Shown here piece after piece: positions 7,947-16,432 of a stretch of DNA of 64,000 bases. Position numbers and translations under genes: made by a program. Position 1 is the first letter of the stretch, and each line of letters opens with the position of its first letter. The notes beneath the pieces were generated by a model that was not told the origin of the DNA, did not search any database, and saw only the letters and a program-made list of their open reading frames with translations. The DNA comes from Thalassotalea agarivorans (GTDB lineage: Bacteria; Pseudomonadota; Gammaproteobacteria; Enterobacterales; Alteromonadaceae), in NCBI RefSeq assembly GCF_030295955.1, contig NZ_AP027363.1, positions 1,116,001-1,180,000 of the forward strand, given 5' to 3'.

Positions 7947-8798
7947 ATGGCCTCTTCTTCTGAAAATACTCCCTCTCTTGCCGTCTTTGTTATTGCTATT
8001 GTTGCCGTGCTATCAGTGATAGGTTTTATTTGGTATCAAAGTGAGCAAGTTCCGGAACAAACGGTTGAACCTATAGAACAACCTGTGCTTGCAGAACCTG
8101 AGCCACAAGCTGAGATAGTGACTGAGGTTGAAGAGGTAATTGTAGAAGAAGACGTTGTCGTGGTTGAAGAAGAGGTTGAACAACCTATTGCTGAGCCACT
8201 GCCACAATTGGAAGAAAGTGACGCGCGTTTTAATTCAGACATTGAGCAAGTTACATGGAAAACAGAGCTTTTGACGTTAATGTTGAAAGATGACGTTATT
8301 CGTCGACTTGTTGTTTTTACTGACAATTTTAATCGCGGTGAGCTTGCTTATGCGCACGCGCCATTTGTTAGACCTACCGAGCCTTTTTCTGTTGACGCTC
8401 AAACGATTGATTCAGGTGAGGTAAAACTCAACTGGGATCAAACTAGCCAATTGCGTTTTGTCCCTTACATAGAGCTTCTTAGAGCAAGTAATCCAGAGAA
8501 ACTTGTCGCCTTGTATCGTTATTACGAACCCTTATTTGATCAAGCATATCAAGAGTTGGGCTACCCAGATGAGCCTTTTTTACCGGTGTTGCTCGAAGCG
8601 ATGGATAAAGTGCTAGATCATCAAGTAGAACCCGCATCGCCTGAACTTATTCAACCTTCTGTAATGTATAAGTACGCAGATCCAGAGATTGAATCCTTAG
8701 ATGATGCTGAAAAATTGATGCTACGTATCGGCAAAGAAAATTTACTTATTCTTAAAGGCGTGATCTTAGACGTGCAGCAACACTTGGCTGTCGAGTAA
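7947..8798 (+). CDS. DUF3014 domain membrane-anchored protein
   Basis: A 283-residue protein with one N-terminal transmembrane helix (LAVFVIAIVAVLSVIGFIWY, residues 11-30). A Glu/Val/Pro-rich linker (about 32-90) follows, then a soluble domain starting near residue 95 that resembles DUF3014. Its function is unknown; topology suggests a periplasmic domain. The start fits the helix position, yet no ribosome site precedes the ATG because a terminator-like T-run abuts it. The next gene overlaps its stop by 1 nt (TAATG). Confidence 0.8.
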   Translation: MASSSENTPSLAVFVIAIVAVLSVIGFIWYQSEQVPEQTVEPIEQPVLAEPEPQAEIVTEVEEVIVEEDVVVVEEEVEQPIAEPLPQLEESDARFNSDIEQVTWKTELLTLMLKDDVIRRLVVFTDNFNRGELAYAHAPFVRPTEPFSVDAQTIDSGEVKLNWDQTSQLRFVPYIELLRASNPEKLVALYRYYEPLFDQAYQELGYPDEPFLPVLLEAMDKVLDHQVEPASPELIQPSVMYKYADPEIESLDDAEKLMLRIGKENLLILKGVILDVQQHLAVE

Positions 8799-9385
8799 TG
8801 AATAAAGTCCCAGAAAACATTCCGCGCAGGCGGGGCAAATGGATGGCGTCGTTTGCCTCTAAAATGCTCAATCTTACGGGCTGGAGCGTAACAGGTGACT
8901 TTCCTCAGCACAGAAAATTTATCATCGCCGTAGGCCCGCACACCTCTAATTGGGATTTTCTCGTAGGATGCGCTGTGATGCTAAAGTTTCGTGTCAAAAT
9001 TAAGATTTTAGCTAAAGACGGACTCTTCTTTTGGCCAATGTCCTCGTTAATGCATTACTTAGGAGCCATTCCTGTAGCACGAGGTCAAAAATCAGGGTTG
9101 GTAGAGCAAATAGTTGAGCGTTTTAATCAGGAAGAGCAAATGATTTTAGGGCTTGCACCTGAAGGCACTAGGACCTCAGGTAAAGCGCTTAAAACCGGTT
9201 TTTTGCATATTGCTCACCAAGCCAATATTCCTGTCATGCCGGTTAATTTGAACTTTAAGCTAAAGCAAGTAGAGCTATTACCTGCCGTAAGTATTTCATC
9301 TGATATTGATCGAGAGCTCGAGCAATTTATTCAGTATTTCGATTACCAGTGTGCAAAAAATCCGCAAATAAACAGCACAGGGTGA
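8798..9385 (+). CDS. Lysophospholipid/1-acylglycerol-3-phosphate acyltransferase family protein
   Basis: A 195-residue PlsC-like acyltransferase. The catalytic HX4D motif appears as HTSNWDF and the substrate motif as APEGTRTSGKALKTGFLHIA (block III, EGTR). Such enzymes acylate a lysophospholipid or related glycerol lipid at the inner membrane; the exact acceptor cannot be told. The YihG/YiiP-type HTSNWD variant is common in marine gammaproteobacteria. It overlaps the DUF3014 gene by 1 nt and is likely co-translated with it. Confidence 0.85.
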   Translation: MNKVPENIPRRRGKWMASFASKMLNLTGWSVTGDFPQHRKFIIAVGPHTSNWDFLVGCAVMLKFRVKIKILAKDGLFFWPMSSLMHYLGAIPVARGQKSGLVEQIVERFNQEEQMILGLAPEGTRTSGKALKTGFLHIAHQANIPVMPVNLNFKLKQVELLPAVSISSDIDRELEQFIQYFDYQCAKNPQINSTG

Positions 9386-9392
9386 AATTGGC

Positions 9393-9421
9393 TTGCAACA
9401 CATAGCGCAATTGGCGATAAT
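9393..9421 (+). promoter_or_regulatory. sigma-70 promoter of ffs
   Basis: TTGCAA (9393-9398), a 17-bp spacer and GATAAT (9416-9421) form a near-consensus promoter. It is followed by a GC-rich discriminator (GCGCGCCGC), typical of growth-rate-controlled stable RNA genes. Confidence 0.72.
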
Positions 9422-9461
9422 GCGCGCCGCTAAAGTAGATTTATGCGCTTTAGCTTATCTA

Positions 9462-9574
9462 TGGTGACCCTTTGGTCCCCTCGCAATGATACTCTGTGAA
9501 CTCGGCCAGGTCCGGAAGGAAGCAACCGCAGCAGACGACTCATGTGCCGGGGTGTGGCTGAAGGGTTACCACCC
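9462..9574 (+). ncRNA. ffs: Signal recognition particle RNA (4.5S RNA)
   Basis: This is the small bacterial SRP RNA. It contains the invariant Ffh-binding stretch tccggaaggaagca and the opposing ...gactcatgtgccgggg... arm. The terminal helix forms between TGGTGACCC (9462-9470) and GGGTTACCA (9563-9571). With Ffh it targets inner-membrane proteins co-translationally. A strong promoter lies upstream and a seven-T run follows near 9590. Mature ends were estimated from the pairing, so they may be off by a few bases. Confidence 0.95.
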
Positions 9575-9725
9575 AAATCCCCCACAAAATTTTTTTCCGT
9601 CTGATTAAACAAAATAAATTTGTTTAATTGAATTGGCTTGTTTACTATAGCAGTAATAACAATATTAAGTGGATGCGCTGAAGTACACGCATCGTATGGA
9701 TTTTGAAAGGGAAGCTGAGGGTAGT

Positions 9726-10400
9726 ATGTCCACCCAAGCATTAGCAAAAAAAACAAATATCTTCGAACTATTACCAGGCAAATTAATTGATATTCAGGTC
9801 AATCAAAACGATGCTGATCGATTAAAACTACCTCTGGTGGGATATGCTTTTGGTCGCTACATCATATTGAAGTATCCTGTCGGTACACGTGCAAAAGATT
9901 TTGCCGAAGCATTGATGCCAGGAAACTCACTGTTTGTACGATACATATTAGATGATGGCTCACGCGAATGTTTCTCGTTTGTCTCGCAAGTCAAAGATAT
10001 TATTGAATGCCCTGAAAAATGCATCATTATTGATTATCCAACGCGCATCAATAACAGACAATTGCGTCGTCATCAACGCACGCAAACTCATCTTCCTGCT
10101 ATCATGCGCTTTGTTGACCCGAAATCCGGAATGAGTGTATCGCAAGCCAACGGTATTATTGTCGATATCTCTCCTGAAGGGTGTGGTTTCACCTTTAAGC
10201 ACAGTGGCGACGTCACTAAACTCAACGAAACGGAAGTCCAACTTTGTGTGCAAAGTCCTATCGAAGGTGATATCGAAATACCGGCAATGGTTTGCAACGT
10301 AAGACAAACTAACGGTAAAGTCAGTATCGGTATTAAGTTCTTTGGCGATGGTAAGCAAGTAGAGCGCTTGTTAGTGCACTTGTTTATTGAGCTACTTTAG
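9726..10400 (+). CDS. PilZ domain c-di-GMP-binding protein (YcgR-like)
   Basis: A 224-residue protein with an N-terminal YcgR-like beta domain (about 10-105) and a C-terminal PilZ domain. The c-di-GMP ligands are visible: the arginine stretch RQLRRHQR near residue 119 and DISPEGCGF (D/NxSxxG) near residue 151. Such proteins link c-di-GMP to motility or surface behaviour; the target is not visible here. I choose the ATG at 9726 because GAGGGTA precedes it. A longer reading from 9669 adds 19 residues unlike the family. Confidence 0.85.
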   Translation: MSTQALAKKTNIFELLPGKLIDIQVNQNDADRLKLPLVGYAFGRYIILKYPVGTRAKDFAEALMPGNSLFVRYILDDGSRECFSFVSQVKDIIECPEKCIIIDYPTRINNRQLRRHQRTQTHLPAIMRFVDPKSGMSVSQANGIIVDISPEGCGFTFKHSGDVTKLNETEVQLCVQSPIEGDIEIPAMVCNVRQTNGKVSIGIKFFGDGKQVERLLVHLFIELL

Positions 10401-10432
10401 CGAAAAAAAGCATTCTGCTTTTTCTGGGAATA

Positions 10433-10653
10433 GGGTCGCGTTGCTTAAGGGAACATGCAGCGTAGCTGCTGGGTACAAGGAAGGGCCAGTCTTAACACTT
10501 ATCACTTAGTACTTAGCATCTAGCACTTATTTCTTAGCTCTTAGCTCTTAGTTTTTAGTATGTTCGCTTCGCTAAAGGGGACAAGGTCGCGTTGCTCAAG
10601 GGAACAAGGCACGTGGAGTCTTTTGCACACAGCACACAGCACACAGCACACAG
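10433..10653. repeat. Low-complexity intergenic repeat block between the PilZ gene and priC
   Basis: Three repeat types sit together. Two copies of a GTCGCGTTGCTTAAGGGAACA-like unit occur at 10436-10455 and 10586-10606. A degenerate CTTAG/ACTTA run spans 10495-10560. Four perfect tandem GCACACA heptamers lie at 10625-10652. The first unit recurs near 61.3 and 62.0 kb. No open reading frame or RNA family was recognised. Confidence 0.75.
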
Positions 10654-10660
10654 CCTAAAG

Positions 10661-11308
10661 CTACCGAGCACCTCTTCGGGGCGAGGTCTTTGTTTCCGAC
10701 ATTTCTATCTGCCGTTCGGTTTTAGCAATCGCTTGTCTGCAGCGTCCCAAACGTTGATGTAATGCCAATATCTCTTGCTCTGCTTTTTTGGAAATAGCGG
10801 CATTACCTGCCAATCTACTAGCTTCACGCTCGCTAATCATTGCCAATAAACGGCGTTCAAAGTCGTGATACTCAGCGAGTTGCTGATGCAGTTGGTGGCT
10901 ACTTGCCATGATTTGTGTTGCAGCTGATTTGTACTTAGCTTGCTTGGCGCGGCTGGCCTGTTTCGCAATTTGTTCACTTTTTTTCATACTGCCCAACGCA
11001 TTAAATGCGCTGATTAAGGCCGAAACTTGATGTTCAATACGCTCTAGCAAACTATATGCAATGGTATCTTGTCGTTTACTTAAAAGTAATTTGATTTGCT
11101 TAATATTAGCTGCAACCTCTTCGACAAAAGGGCTATATTTTGTGCCGTTTTGATGAAAGAGTGTTTGAGCAAACAAACTGGTTTGTTTGCTGTAGCGTGT
11201 GGTTGGCGCAAACTGTTCGCTGTTGTCAACATCCTTTGCTTGGGTGCGTAGCTCGTCAACGATGCTTTCGAGTTTGTTTATAGTTGTTTTGTGCAGTGTA
11301 TTTACCAA
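10661..11308 (-). CDS. priC: Primosomal replication protein PriC
   Basis: A 215-residue, mostly helical protein. The PriC family motifs are visible in the C-terminal half: YHDFERRLLAMISERE and LGRCRQAIAKTERQIE, close to DFERRLREMVAER and LARCRHALEKIENR in E. coli. PriC loads the replicative helicase at stalled forks, independently of PriA. It is about 40 residues longer than the E. coli protein, mainly at the N-terminus. It overlaps the upstream transporter gene by 7 nt on the same strand. Confidence 0.85.
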   Translation of the reverse strand: MVNTLHKTTINKLESIVDELRTQAKDVDNSEQFAPTTRYSKQTSLFAQTLFHQNGTKYSPFVEEVAANIKQIKLLLSKRQDTIAYSLLERIEHQVSALISAFNALGSMKKSEQIAKQASRAKQAKYKSAATQIMASSHQLHQQLAEYHDFERRLLAMISEREASRLAGNAAISKKAEQEILALHQRLGRCRQAIAKTERQIEMSETKTSPRRGAR

Positions 11309-12072
11309 GCTTGAATCGCCAAATTAATCGACATACCTAAGGCAATTATTATAAATACAGGACGAATAAATTTACCACCATATTTTATCGCCGAACGAGC
11401 ACCAAGCCATGAACCCATCATGATAAAGAGACCCATAGCTAACCCTAAAAGAAAGTTAACGTGCCCGAGATAAATAAAAGTCAACAAGCTAACAAAATTA
11501 CTGATGAAGTTTGTTGATCGCGCTAGTCCAGCACTCAACAATAGGTTCATACGATAAATGGCAGTTGACGTTGCGGTCCAAAACGCGCCTGTGCCAGGGC
11601 CAGCAAAGCCATCATAAGCACCTAAAGTGAAGCCCTGAACCGCTTGCTTTATTTTATTTTTACGGTCGTTAGTAGGTAGGCCGTGTTCGCTATCAATCGC
11701 CGTTTTAGAAAACAGCATGTATATTGCCGAGATGGAAATAACAACAGGGATGATCTTATCTAAAATTGCAGTATCTAGGCTGTCGATAACTAATGTGCCT
11801 ATACACGCACCGATTGCGGTAAACACTATGGCATGTCGCCAAAAGATAGGATCGAAAAGTCGCTGTCTGTAGAAGGTGACAGATGCAGTGAATGAGCCAA
11901 ATGAAGCGGCTAATTTATTTGTACCAAGGGCGATATGTGGCGGTAAACCTGAGGTAAGTAGCGCGGGTACGGTTAACATGCCTCCGCCTCCAGCAACGGC
12001 ATCTATATAGCCTGCGATAAAGCTTACAGCGAGTAAAACTAACCACAGCTGGCCATCGATTATTGGTTCCAT
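11302..12072 (-). CDS. TauE/SafE (TSUP) family transporter, YfcA-like
   Basis: A 256-residue integral membrane protein with about eight hydrophobic segments. It shows the TSUP N-terminal motif FIAGYIDAVAGGGGMLTVPAL and a second repeat motif GAYDGFAGPGTGAFW. The family exports organosulfur or sulfite-type anions; the YfcA subgroup has no firmly known substrate. It is followed on the same strand by priC with a 7-nt overlap, an arrangement that may simply be transcriptional. Confidence 0.87.
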   Translation of the reverse strand: MEPIIDGQLWLVLLAVSFIAGYIDAVAGGGGMLTVPALLTSGLPPHIALGTNKLAASFGSFTASVTFYRQRLFDPIFWRHAIVFTAIGACIGTLVIDSLDTAILDKIIPVVISISAIYMLFSKTAIDSEHGLPTNDRKNKIKQAVQGFTLGAYDGFAGPGTGAFWTATSTAIYRMNLLLSAGLARSTNFISNFVSLLTFIYLGHVNFLLGLAMGLFIMMGSWLGARSAIKYGGKFIRPVFIIIALGMSINLAIQAW

Positions 12073-12180
12073 ACTACTCCTAAAATTTAAGGCGCTAAGT
12101 GTAGCACAGGGTGAAAGTTTCCATCATGCTTATTTCAACTAAACCACAACGAAATTTTACTGGTTAAAAATTGACAGCTG

Positions 12181-12200
12181 TGGTATATTGCGCGCCGCTG
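12181..12200 (+). promoter_or_regulatory. rpsB promoter (extended -10)
   Basis: TGG-TATATT (12181-12189) is an extended -10, with only a weak -35 (TGGTTA region, 12161-12166). It is followed by GCGCGCC, a GC-rich discriminator expected for a stringently controlled ribosomal protein promoter. Confidence 0.6.
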
Positions 12201-12381
12201 ATAAAAGCATTGTTTTTAATCAGTAAAAATTAGTAGTACTGCTGTGTTGGTAGTACATGTTTATAAACTCACATACATCTTGCAAAGATATACCGGGGTG
12301 CCTCATTGTTTGCGCTAAGCAAAACAAGCTATAGGTCGTGTATATTGGGTGTATGGACGCTTAACCCCAAAAGGAAAAATT
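12195..12381 (+). promoter_or_regulatory. rpsB 5' leader, probable S2 autoregulatory RNA
   Basis: A leader of roughly 185 nt separates the promoter from rpsB. Gammaproteobacterial rpsB leaders are known to bind S2 and repress rpsB-tsf. Here gtagtact...agtacat pairing and an ACCGGGGTGCC stretch are visible, but I could not fold the whole element. The assignment is by position and family knowledge. The 12073-12180 part holds only promoter-like AT-rich sequence. Confidence 0.45.
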
Positions 12382-13113
12382 ATGCCAAACGTATCTATGC
12401 GCGATATGCTTAAGGCCGGTGTACACTTCGGTCACAAAACTCGTTACTGGAACCCAAAAATGAAATCTTACATTTTTGGTGCTCGTGACAAAGTTCATAT
12501 CATCAACCTTGAAAAAACTGTTCCTTTATTCAACGAAGCTTTAGCTTTCTTATCTGGCGTTTCTGCTAACAAAGGTAAAATCCTTTTTGTTGGTACTAAG
12601 CGTGCAGCATCAGAAGCAGTTCGTGAAGCAGCAGCTAAGTGTGACCAATTCTACGTTGATCACCGTTGGTTAGGTGGTATGTTGACTAACTGGAAAACAG
12701 TTCGTCAATCTATCAAGCGCTTAAAAGACTTAGAAACGCAAAGCACTGATGGTACTTTTGACGCTCTTACTAAGAAAGAAGCGTTAATGCGTACTCGTGA
12801 AATGGAAAAGCTTGAAAAGAGCTTAGGTGGTATCAAGAACATGGGTGGTCTTCCAGACGCAATCTTTGTTATCGATGCTGATCACGAGCACATTGCTATC
12901 AAAGAAGCTAACAACTTAGGTATTCCAGTTGTTGCTGTTGTTGATACTAACTCAAACCCAGATGGTGTTGATTACGTTATCCCTGGTAACGACGACGCAA
13001 TCCGTGCGGTTTCATTGTACTTAGACTCAGCAGCTAACGCTGTTGTTGAAGGTCGTGCTTCAGACGTTAAAGTACAAGCAGAAGAGAAAGACGGTTTCGT
13101 AGAAGCTGAATAA
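12382..13113 (+). CDS. rpsB: 30S ribosomal protein S2
   Basis: S2 (243 residues) binds the small subunit late in assembly and is needed for S1 attachment. The start [20 protein letters not shown] and the motif [13 protein letters not shown] are diagnostic. I use the ATG at 12382, preceded by AAGGAAAAA. An upstream in-frame start at 12349 would add 11 residues not found in S2. tsf follows after a hairpin in the gap. Codon use is strongly biased, as expected for a highly expressed gene. Confidence 0.98.
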   Translation: MPNVSMRDMLKAGVHFGHKTRYWNPKMKSYIFGARDKVHIINLEKTVPLFNEALAFLSGVSANKGKILFVGTKRAASEAVREAAAKCDQFYVDHRWLGGMLTNWKTVRQSIKRLKDLETQSTDGTFDALTKKEALMRTREMEKLEKSLGGIKNMGGLPDAIFVIDADHEHIAIKEANNLGIPVVAVVDTNSNPDGVDYVIPGNDDAIRAVSLYLDSAANAVVEGRASDVKVQAEEKDGFVEAE

Positions 13114-13140
13114 TCTGCCCAACGATTAGTTGAAAATTAC

Positions 13141-13162
13141 GGAAGCAACGTCTGTTGCTTCC
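13141..13162 (+). terminator. rpsB-tsf intergenic attenuator hairpin
   Basis: GGAAGCAAC-gtct-GTTGCTTCC is a perfect 9-bp stem without a following T-run. It likely acts as a partial terminator or RNA-processing site that sets the S2:EF-Ts ratio, as in E. coli. Confidence 0.65.
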
Positions 13163-13197
13163 TATCTTACTATCTGAATTATTTGAGGAATTAACTC

Positions 13198-14049
13198 ATG
13201 GCAATTACTGCTGCACAAGTTAAAGAATTACGCGAGCGCACTGGCGCTGGTATGATGGATTGCAAAAAAGCACTTCAAGAAGCTAATGGCGACATGGAGC
13301 TTGCAATCGAAAACATGCGTAAATCTGGCCAAGCAAAAGCGGCTAAAAAAGCAGGTAACATTGCTGCTGAAGGTGCAATCATCATTAAAGAAAGCAATGG
13401 TGTTTCAGCTTTAGTAGAAATCAACTGTCAAACAGACTTCGTTGCTAAAGACGGTAACTTCTTAGAATTTGCTAACAAAGTTGCTGACGTTGCAATCGAA
13501 GCTAAGCCATCAATTGAAGAACTACAAGCTCAATTCGAAGAAACTCGTGTTGCTCTAGTAGCTAAAATTGGTGAAAACATCAACGTTCGTCGTGTTGAAT
13601 ATGTAGAAGGCGGTTCTCAAGCTTCTTACATCCACGGTGGTACTATTGGTGTTGTTGTTGCTGGTGAAGGCGACGCTGCTGTACTTAAGCAAGTTGCAAT
13701 GCACGTTGCTGCTTCTAAGCCAGAATACGTTAACCCAGAAGACGTTCCGGCTGACGTAGTTGAAAAAGAAAAAGCTATCCAGGTTGAAATCGCGATGAAC
13801 GAAGGCAAGCCTCAAGAAATCGCTGAGAAAATGGTAACTGGCCGTATGAAGAAATTCACTGGCGAGATCTCATTAACTGGTCAAGCATTCATCATGGAAC
13901 CTAAGCGTTCTGTAGGTGACGTTCTTAAAGAAGCTGGTGTTTCAATCACATCATTCACTCGTTTAGAAGTGGGTGAAGGTATTGATAAGAAAGAAGAAGA
14001 CTTCGCTGCTGAAGTAGAAGCGCAAATCGCTGCTGCTAAAGGCGAGTAA
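13198..14049 (+). CDS. tsf: Elongation factor Ts
   Basis: A 283-residue nucleotide-exchange factor for EF-Tu. The N-terminal UBA-like domain begins [20 protein letters not shown], and the EF-Tu-contacting TDFVA motif follows in [13 protein letters not shown]. Length equals E. coli EF-Ts. It is the second gene of the rpsB-tsf unit and has a GAGGAA ribosome site. A strong terminator closes the unit. Confidence 0.98.
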   Translation: MAITAAQVKELRERTGAGMMDCKKALQEANGDMELAIENMRKSGQAKAAKKAGNIAAEGAIIIKESNGVSALVEINCQTDFVAKDGNFLEFANKVADVAIEAKPSIEELQAQFEETRVALVAKIGENINVRRVEYVEGGSQASYIHGGTIGVVVAGEGDAAVLKQVAMHVAASKPEYVNPEDVPADVVEKEKAIQVEIAMNEGKPQEIAEKMVTGRMKKFTGEISLTGQAFIMEPKRSVGDVLKEAGVSITSFTRLEVGEGIDKKEEDFAAEVEAQIAAAKGE

Positions 14050-14067
14050 TCTTTTTTACAAGCTTTT

Positions 14068-14094
14068 GAAAAAGCGCCGAAAGGCGCTTTTTTT
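14068..14094 (+). terminator. Rho-independent terminator after tsf
   Basis: AAAAGCGCC-gaaa-GGCGCTTTT is a 9-bp stem with a GAAA tetraloop and a T-run (14070-14094). Confidence 0.92.
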
Positions 14095-14272
14095 ATGCCT
14101 GTCTTTTACTCGTAAAAGCTTATTGGCTTTTACCATTAGTGAAGAAAAATTACACAAAATGAGATTAATAGTCACTTTTTTCAGTTAAAACTTTCGATAG
14201 CAGTAAAAAACTTATAAAATAGCGACGGTCTGATTGTGACCTCAACAAATAAATTGACGGAATTTATATTAT

Positions 14273-15007
14273 ATGAGCACCAACCTTAAACCTACTTATC
14301 GTCGTATCCTCCTCAAACTTAGCGGTGAAGCCCTAATGGGAGACGAAGGATTCGGTATCGACCCAAAAATTCTTGATCGAATGGCACAAGAAATTAAAGA
14401 GCTTGTTGAAATGGGTATCCAAGTGGGCTTAGTTATTGGAGGTGGCAATTTATTCCGCGGTGCAGGTCTAGCAGAAGCTGGCATGAACCGTGTAGTTGGC
14501 GACCAGATGGGTATGTTAGCAACCGTTATGAACGGGCTTGCAATGCGAGACGCGCTACACAGAGCCTTTGTCAATGCACGCCTAATGTCAGCGATTGATT
14601 TAGCTGGTGTTTGCGACACATACAACTGGGCTGAAGCGATAAGCTTGCTTAAGTCGGGTCGTGTCGTAATTTTCAGTGCCGGTACTGGTAACCCATTTTT
14701 CACTACAGATTCAGCAGCGTGTCTTCGTGGCATTGAAATCGAAGCAGACGCGGTTCTTAAAGCGACTAAGGTTGATGGTATCTATTCTGAAGATCCAGTG
14801 AAAAACCCAAATGCAGAACTCTACAAACACCTAAACTATCATCAGGTGTTAGAGCAAGAATTAAAGGTGATGGACTTAGCGGCGTTTACGCTAGCCCGTG
14901 ACCACAATATGCCGATTCGCGTATTCAATATGAATAAACCAGGTGCACTAAAATCAGTGATCATGGGCGAAGACGAAGGCACTACAATCGACAACCTTAC
15001 AGAATAA
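14273..15007 (+). CDS. pyrH: UMP kinase
   Basis: A hexameric amino-acid-kinase-fold enzyme (244 residues) that phosphorylates UMP to UDP, the first committed step after UMP in pyrimidine nucleotide synthesis. Visible motifs are the phosphate-binding [11 protein letters not shown] near the start, IGGGNLFRG, and [13 protein letters not shown]. It lies between tsf and frr, the standard gammaproteobacterial order. frr follows after a 25-nt gap. The 223-nt stretch upstream has AT-rich promoter-like sequence. Confidence 0.98.
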   Translation: MSTNLKPTYRRILLKLSGEALMGDEGFGIDPKILDRMAQEIKELVEMGIQVGLVIGGGNLFRGAGLAEAGMNRVVGDQMGMLATVMNGLAMRDALHRAFVNARLMSAIDLAGVCDTYNWAEAISLLKSGRVVIFSAGTGNPFFTTDSAACLRGIEIEADAVLKATKVDGIYSEDPVKNPNAELYKHLNYHQVLEQELKVMDLAAFTLARDHNMPIRVFNMNKPGALKSVIMGEDEGTTIDNLTE

Positions 15008-15032
15008 AAAGTGATTTTTTAGGAAGACGAAC

Positions 15033-15590
15033 GTGATAGATGAAATTAAACAAGATGCTCAAGAAAGAATGGGCAAAAGTATTGAAGCGCTTAGATCTAA
15101 CTTAAACAAGGTACGCACTGGTCGTGCACACCCATCTTTGTTAGACAATATTACGGTTGAATACTACGGCATGGACACGCCTTTAAATCAAGTGGGTAAC
15201 GTTTCAGTACCAGATGCGCGTACGTTAGCAGTTACCGTATTTGATAAAAGCATGATTGGTGCTGTTGAAAAAGCTATCTTATCGTCTGATTTAGGTTTAA
15301 ACCCTGCATCACAAGGTACGCTTATTCGCATTCCCCTGCCACCGCTTACAGAAGAGCGTCGTAAAGACCTAGTGCGCGTAGTGCGAGGCGAAGCGGAGAA
15401 TGGTAAAATTGCTATTCGTAACATCCGTCGTGACGCAAACTCTGACGTAAAATCTTTATTAAAAGAAAAAGACATCAGCGAAGATGAAAGCCGTCAAGCA
15501 GAAGATGAGATTCAGAAAATTACAGACACTTTTGTTAAGCAAGTGGATGAAATTTTGTCTGAAAAAGAAGCAGAGTTAATGGAAATCTAG
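15033..15590 (+). CDS. frr: Ribosome recycling factor
   Basis: A 185-residue tRNA-mimicking factor that, with EF-G, splits post-termination ribosomes. Diagnostic segments are [15 protein letters not shown] and [20 protein letters not shown]. The start is a GTG preceded by AGGAAGA at 15021-15027. It follows pyrH by 25 nt and is separated from uppS by a terminator, so read-through or a separate promoter must serve uppS. Confidence 0.98.
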   Translation: MIDEIKQDAQERMGKSIEALRSNLNKVRTGRAHPSLLDNITVEYYGMDTPLNQVGNVSVPDARTLAVTVFDKSMIGAVEKAILSSDLGLNPASQGTLIRIPLPPLTEERRKDLVRVVRGEAENGKIAIRNIRRDANSDVKSLLKEKDISEDESRQAEDEIQKITDTFVKQVDEILSEKEAELMEI

Positions 15591-15610
15591 CCCTAAAGGC
15601 GACTCTTATT

Positions 15611-15640
15611 CGCCGTAGCAATTTGCTACGGCGTTTTTAT
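15611..15640 (+). terminator. Rho-independent terminator between frr and uppS
   Basis: CGCCGTAGCA-att-TGCTACGGCG is a perfect 10-bp stem followed by TTTTTAT. It lies 15 nt before the uppS GTG start, inside an otherwise continuous gene series. Confidence 0.87.
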
Positions 15641-15654
15641 ATTGCGGAGCAATC

Positions 15655-16416
15655 GTGACAGATTCACAATACGTTTTAGACAGTAACGCGAATTTACCCA
15701 AGCATATTGCCATTATTATGGATGGCAATGGTCGTTGGGCGCAGTTGCAAGGTAAAGCGCGGGTATTTGGCCATAAGAATGGCGTAGAAACTGTAAGAGA
15801 TATTGTTGGGTCGTGCAGTGAATTAGGTATAGAAGCGCTCACATTATTCGCTTTTAGTAGCGAAAATTGGAAACGCCCTGAGAAAGAAGTCAGTGTATTG
15901 ATGGACCTCTTTATGTATGTACTGACCAGAGAAGTCAAAAAAATGCACAAAGGTGGCCTACGTTTTCAGGTGATAGGTGACATTTCTAGATTCTCTAAAA
16001 AACTGCAAACTGAAATCCAAAAAGCACACGAGCTTACGCAAGATAATACTGGCATGACACTGTCTATTGCCGCGAACTATGGTGGACGTTGGGATATTGC
16101 ACAAGCTGCTCAAACGCTAGCACAACAAGTAGCCAATGGTGAGCGTTCAGTTGAGGATGTGACAGAAGACGCCATAGACAAGCATATTATGTTAAATACG
16201 TTGCCCCCTTTGGATTTGCTTATTCGTACAGGTGGTGATTACCGCATTAGTAATTTCCTACTATGGCAGGCAGCGTACGCAGAGCTGTATTTTACAGACG
16301 TATTATGGCCAGACTTTACGTTAGATACGTTAAAGGAAGCCTTATTAACATTTGACCGACGTGAACGAAGGTTTGGTCAAACGAGTGAACAAGTCGTTAA
16401 ACAACAGAATAATTAA
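15655..16416 (+). CDS. uppS: Undecaprenyl diphosphate synthase
   Basis: A cis-prenyltransferase of 253 residues that extends farnesyl diphosphate to the C55 carrier for peptidoglycan and O-antigen. The catalytic motif HIAIIMDGNGRWA and the C-terminal RTGGDYRISNFLLWQAAYAE are both clear. The start is GTG, preceded by GCGGAG. It is followed by cdsA with a 16-nt gap. Location next to cdsA and dxr is universal in this group. Confidence 0.97.
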   Translation: MTDSQYVLDSNANLPKHIAIIMDGNGRWAQLQGKARVFGHKNGVETVRDIVGSCSELGIEALTLFAFSSENWKRPEKEVSVLMDLFMYVLTREVKKMHKGGLRFQVIGDISRFSKKLQTEIQKAHELTQDNTGMTLSIAANYGGRWDIAQAAQTLAQQVANGERSVEDVTEDAIDKHIMLNTLPPLDLLIRTGGDYRISNFLLWQAAYAELYFTDVLWPDFTLDTLKEALLTFDRRERRFGQTSEQVVKQQNN

Positions 16417-16432
16417 TAGAAAGGATTACCAC

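Noticed and set aside
9430-9756. 108-residue minus-strand frame across the ffs region
   Set aside because: It runs through the SRP RNA gene, whose conserved structure fully explains the sequence.
10495-10653. Possible CRISPR array
   Set aside because: Units are 5-7 bp, degenerate and without unique spacers of uniform length; these are simple tandem repeats.
14296-14733. 145-residue minus-strand frame inside pyrH
   Set aside because: Fully covered by a highly conserved gene on the other strand; Arg/Pro/Ser-rich shadow frame.
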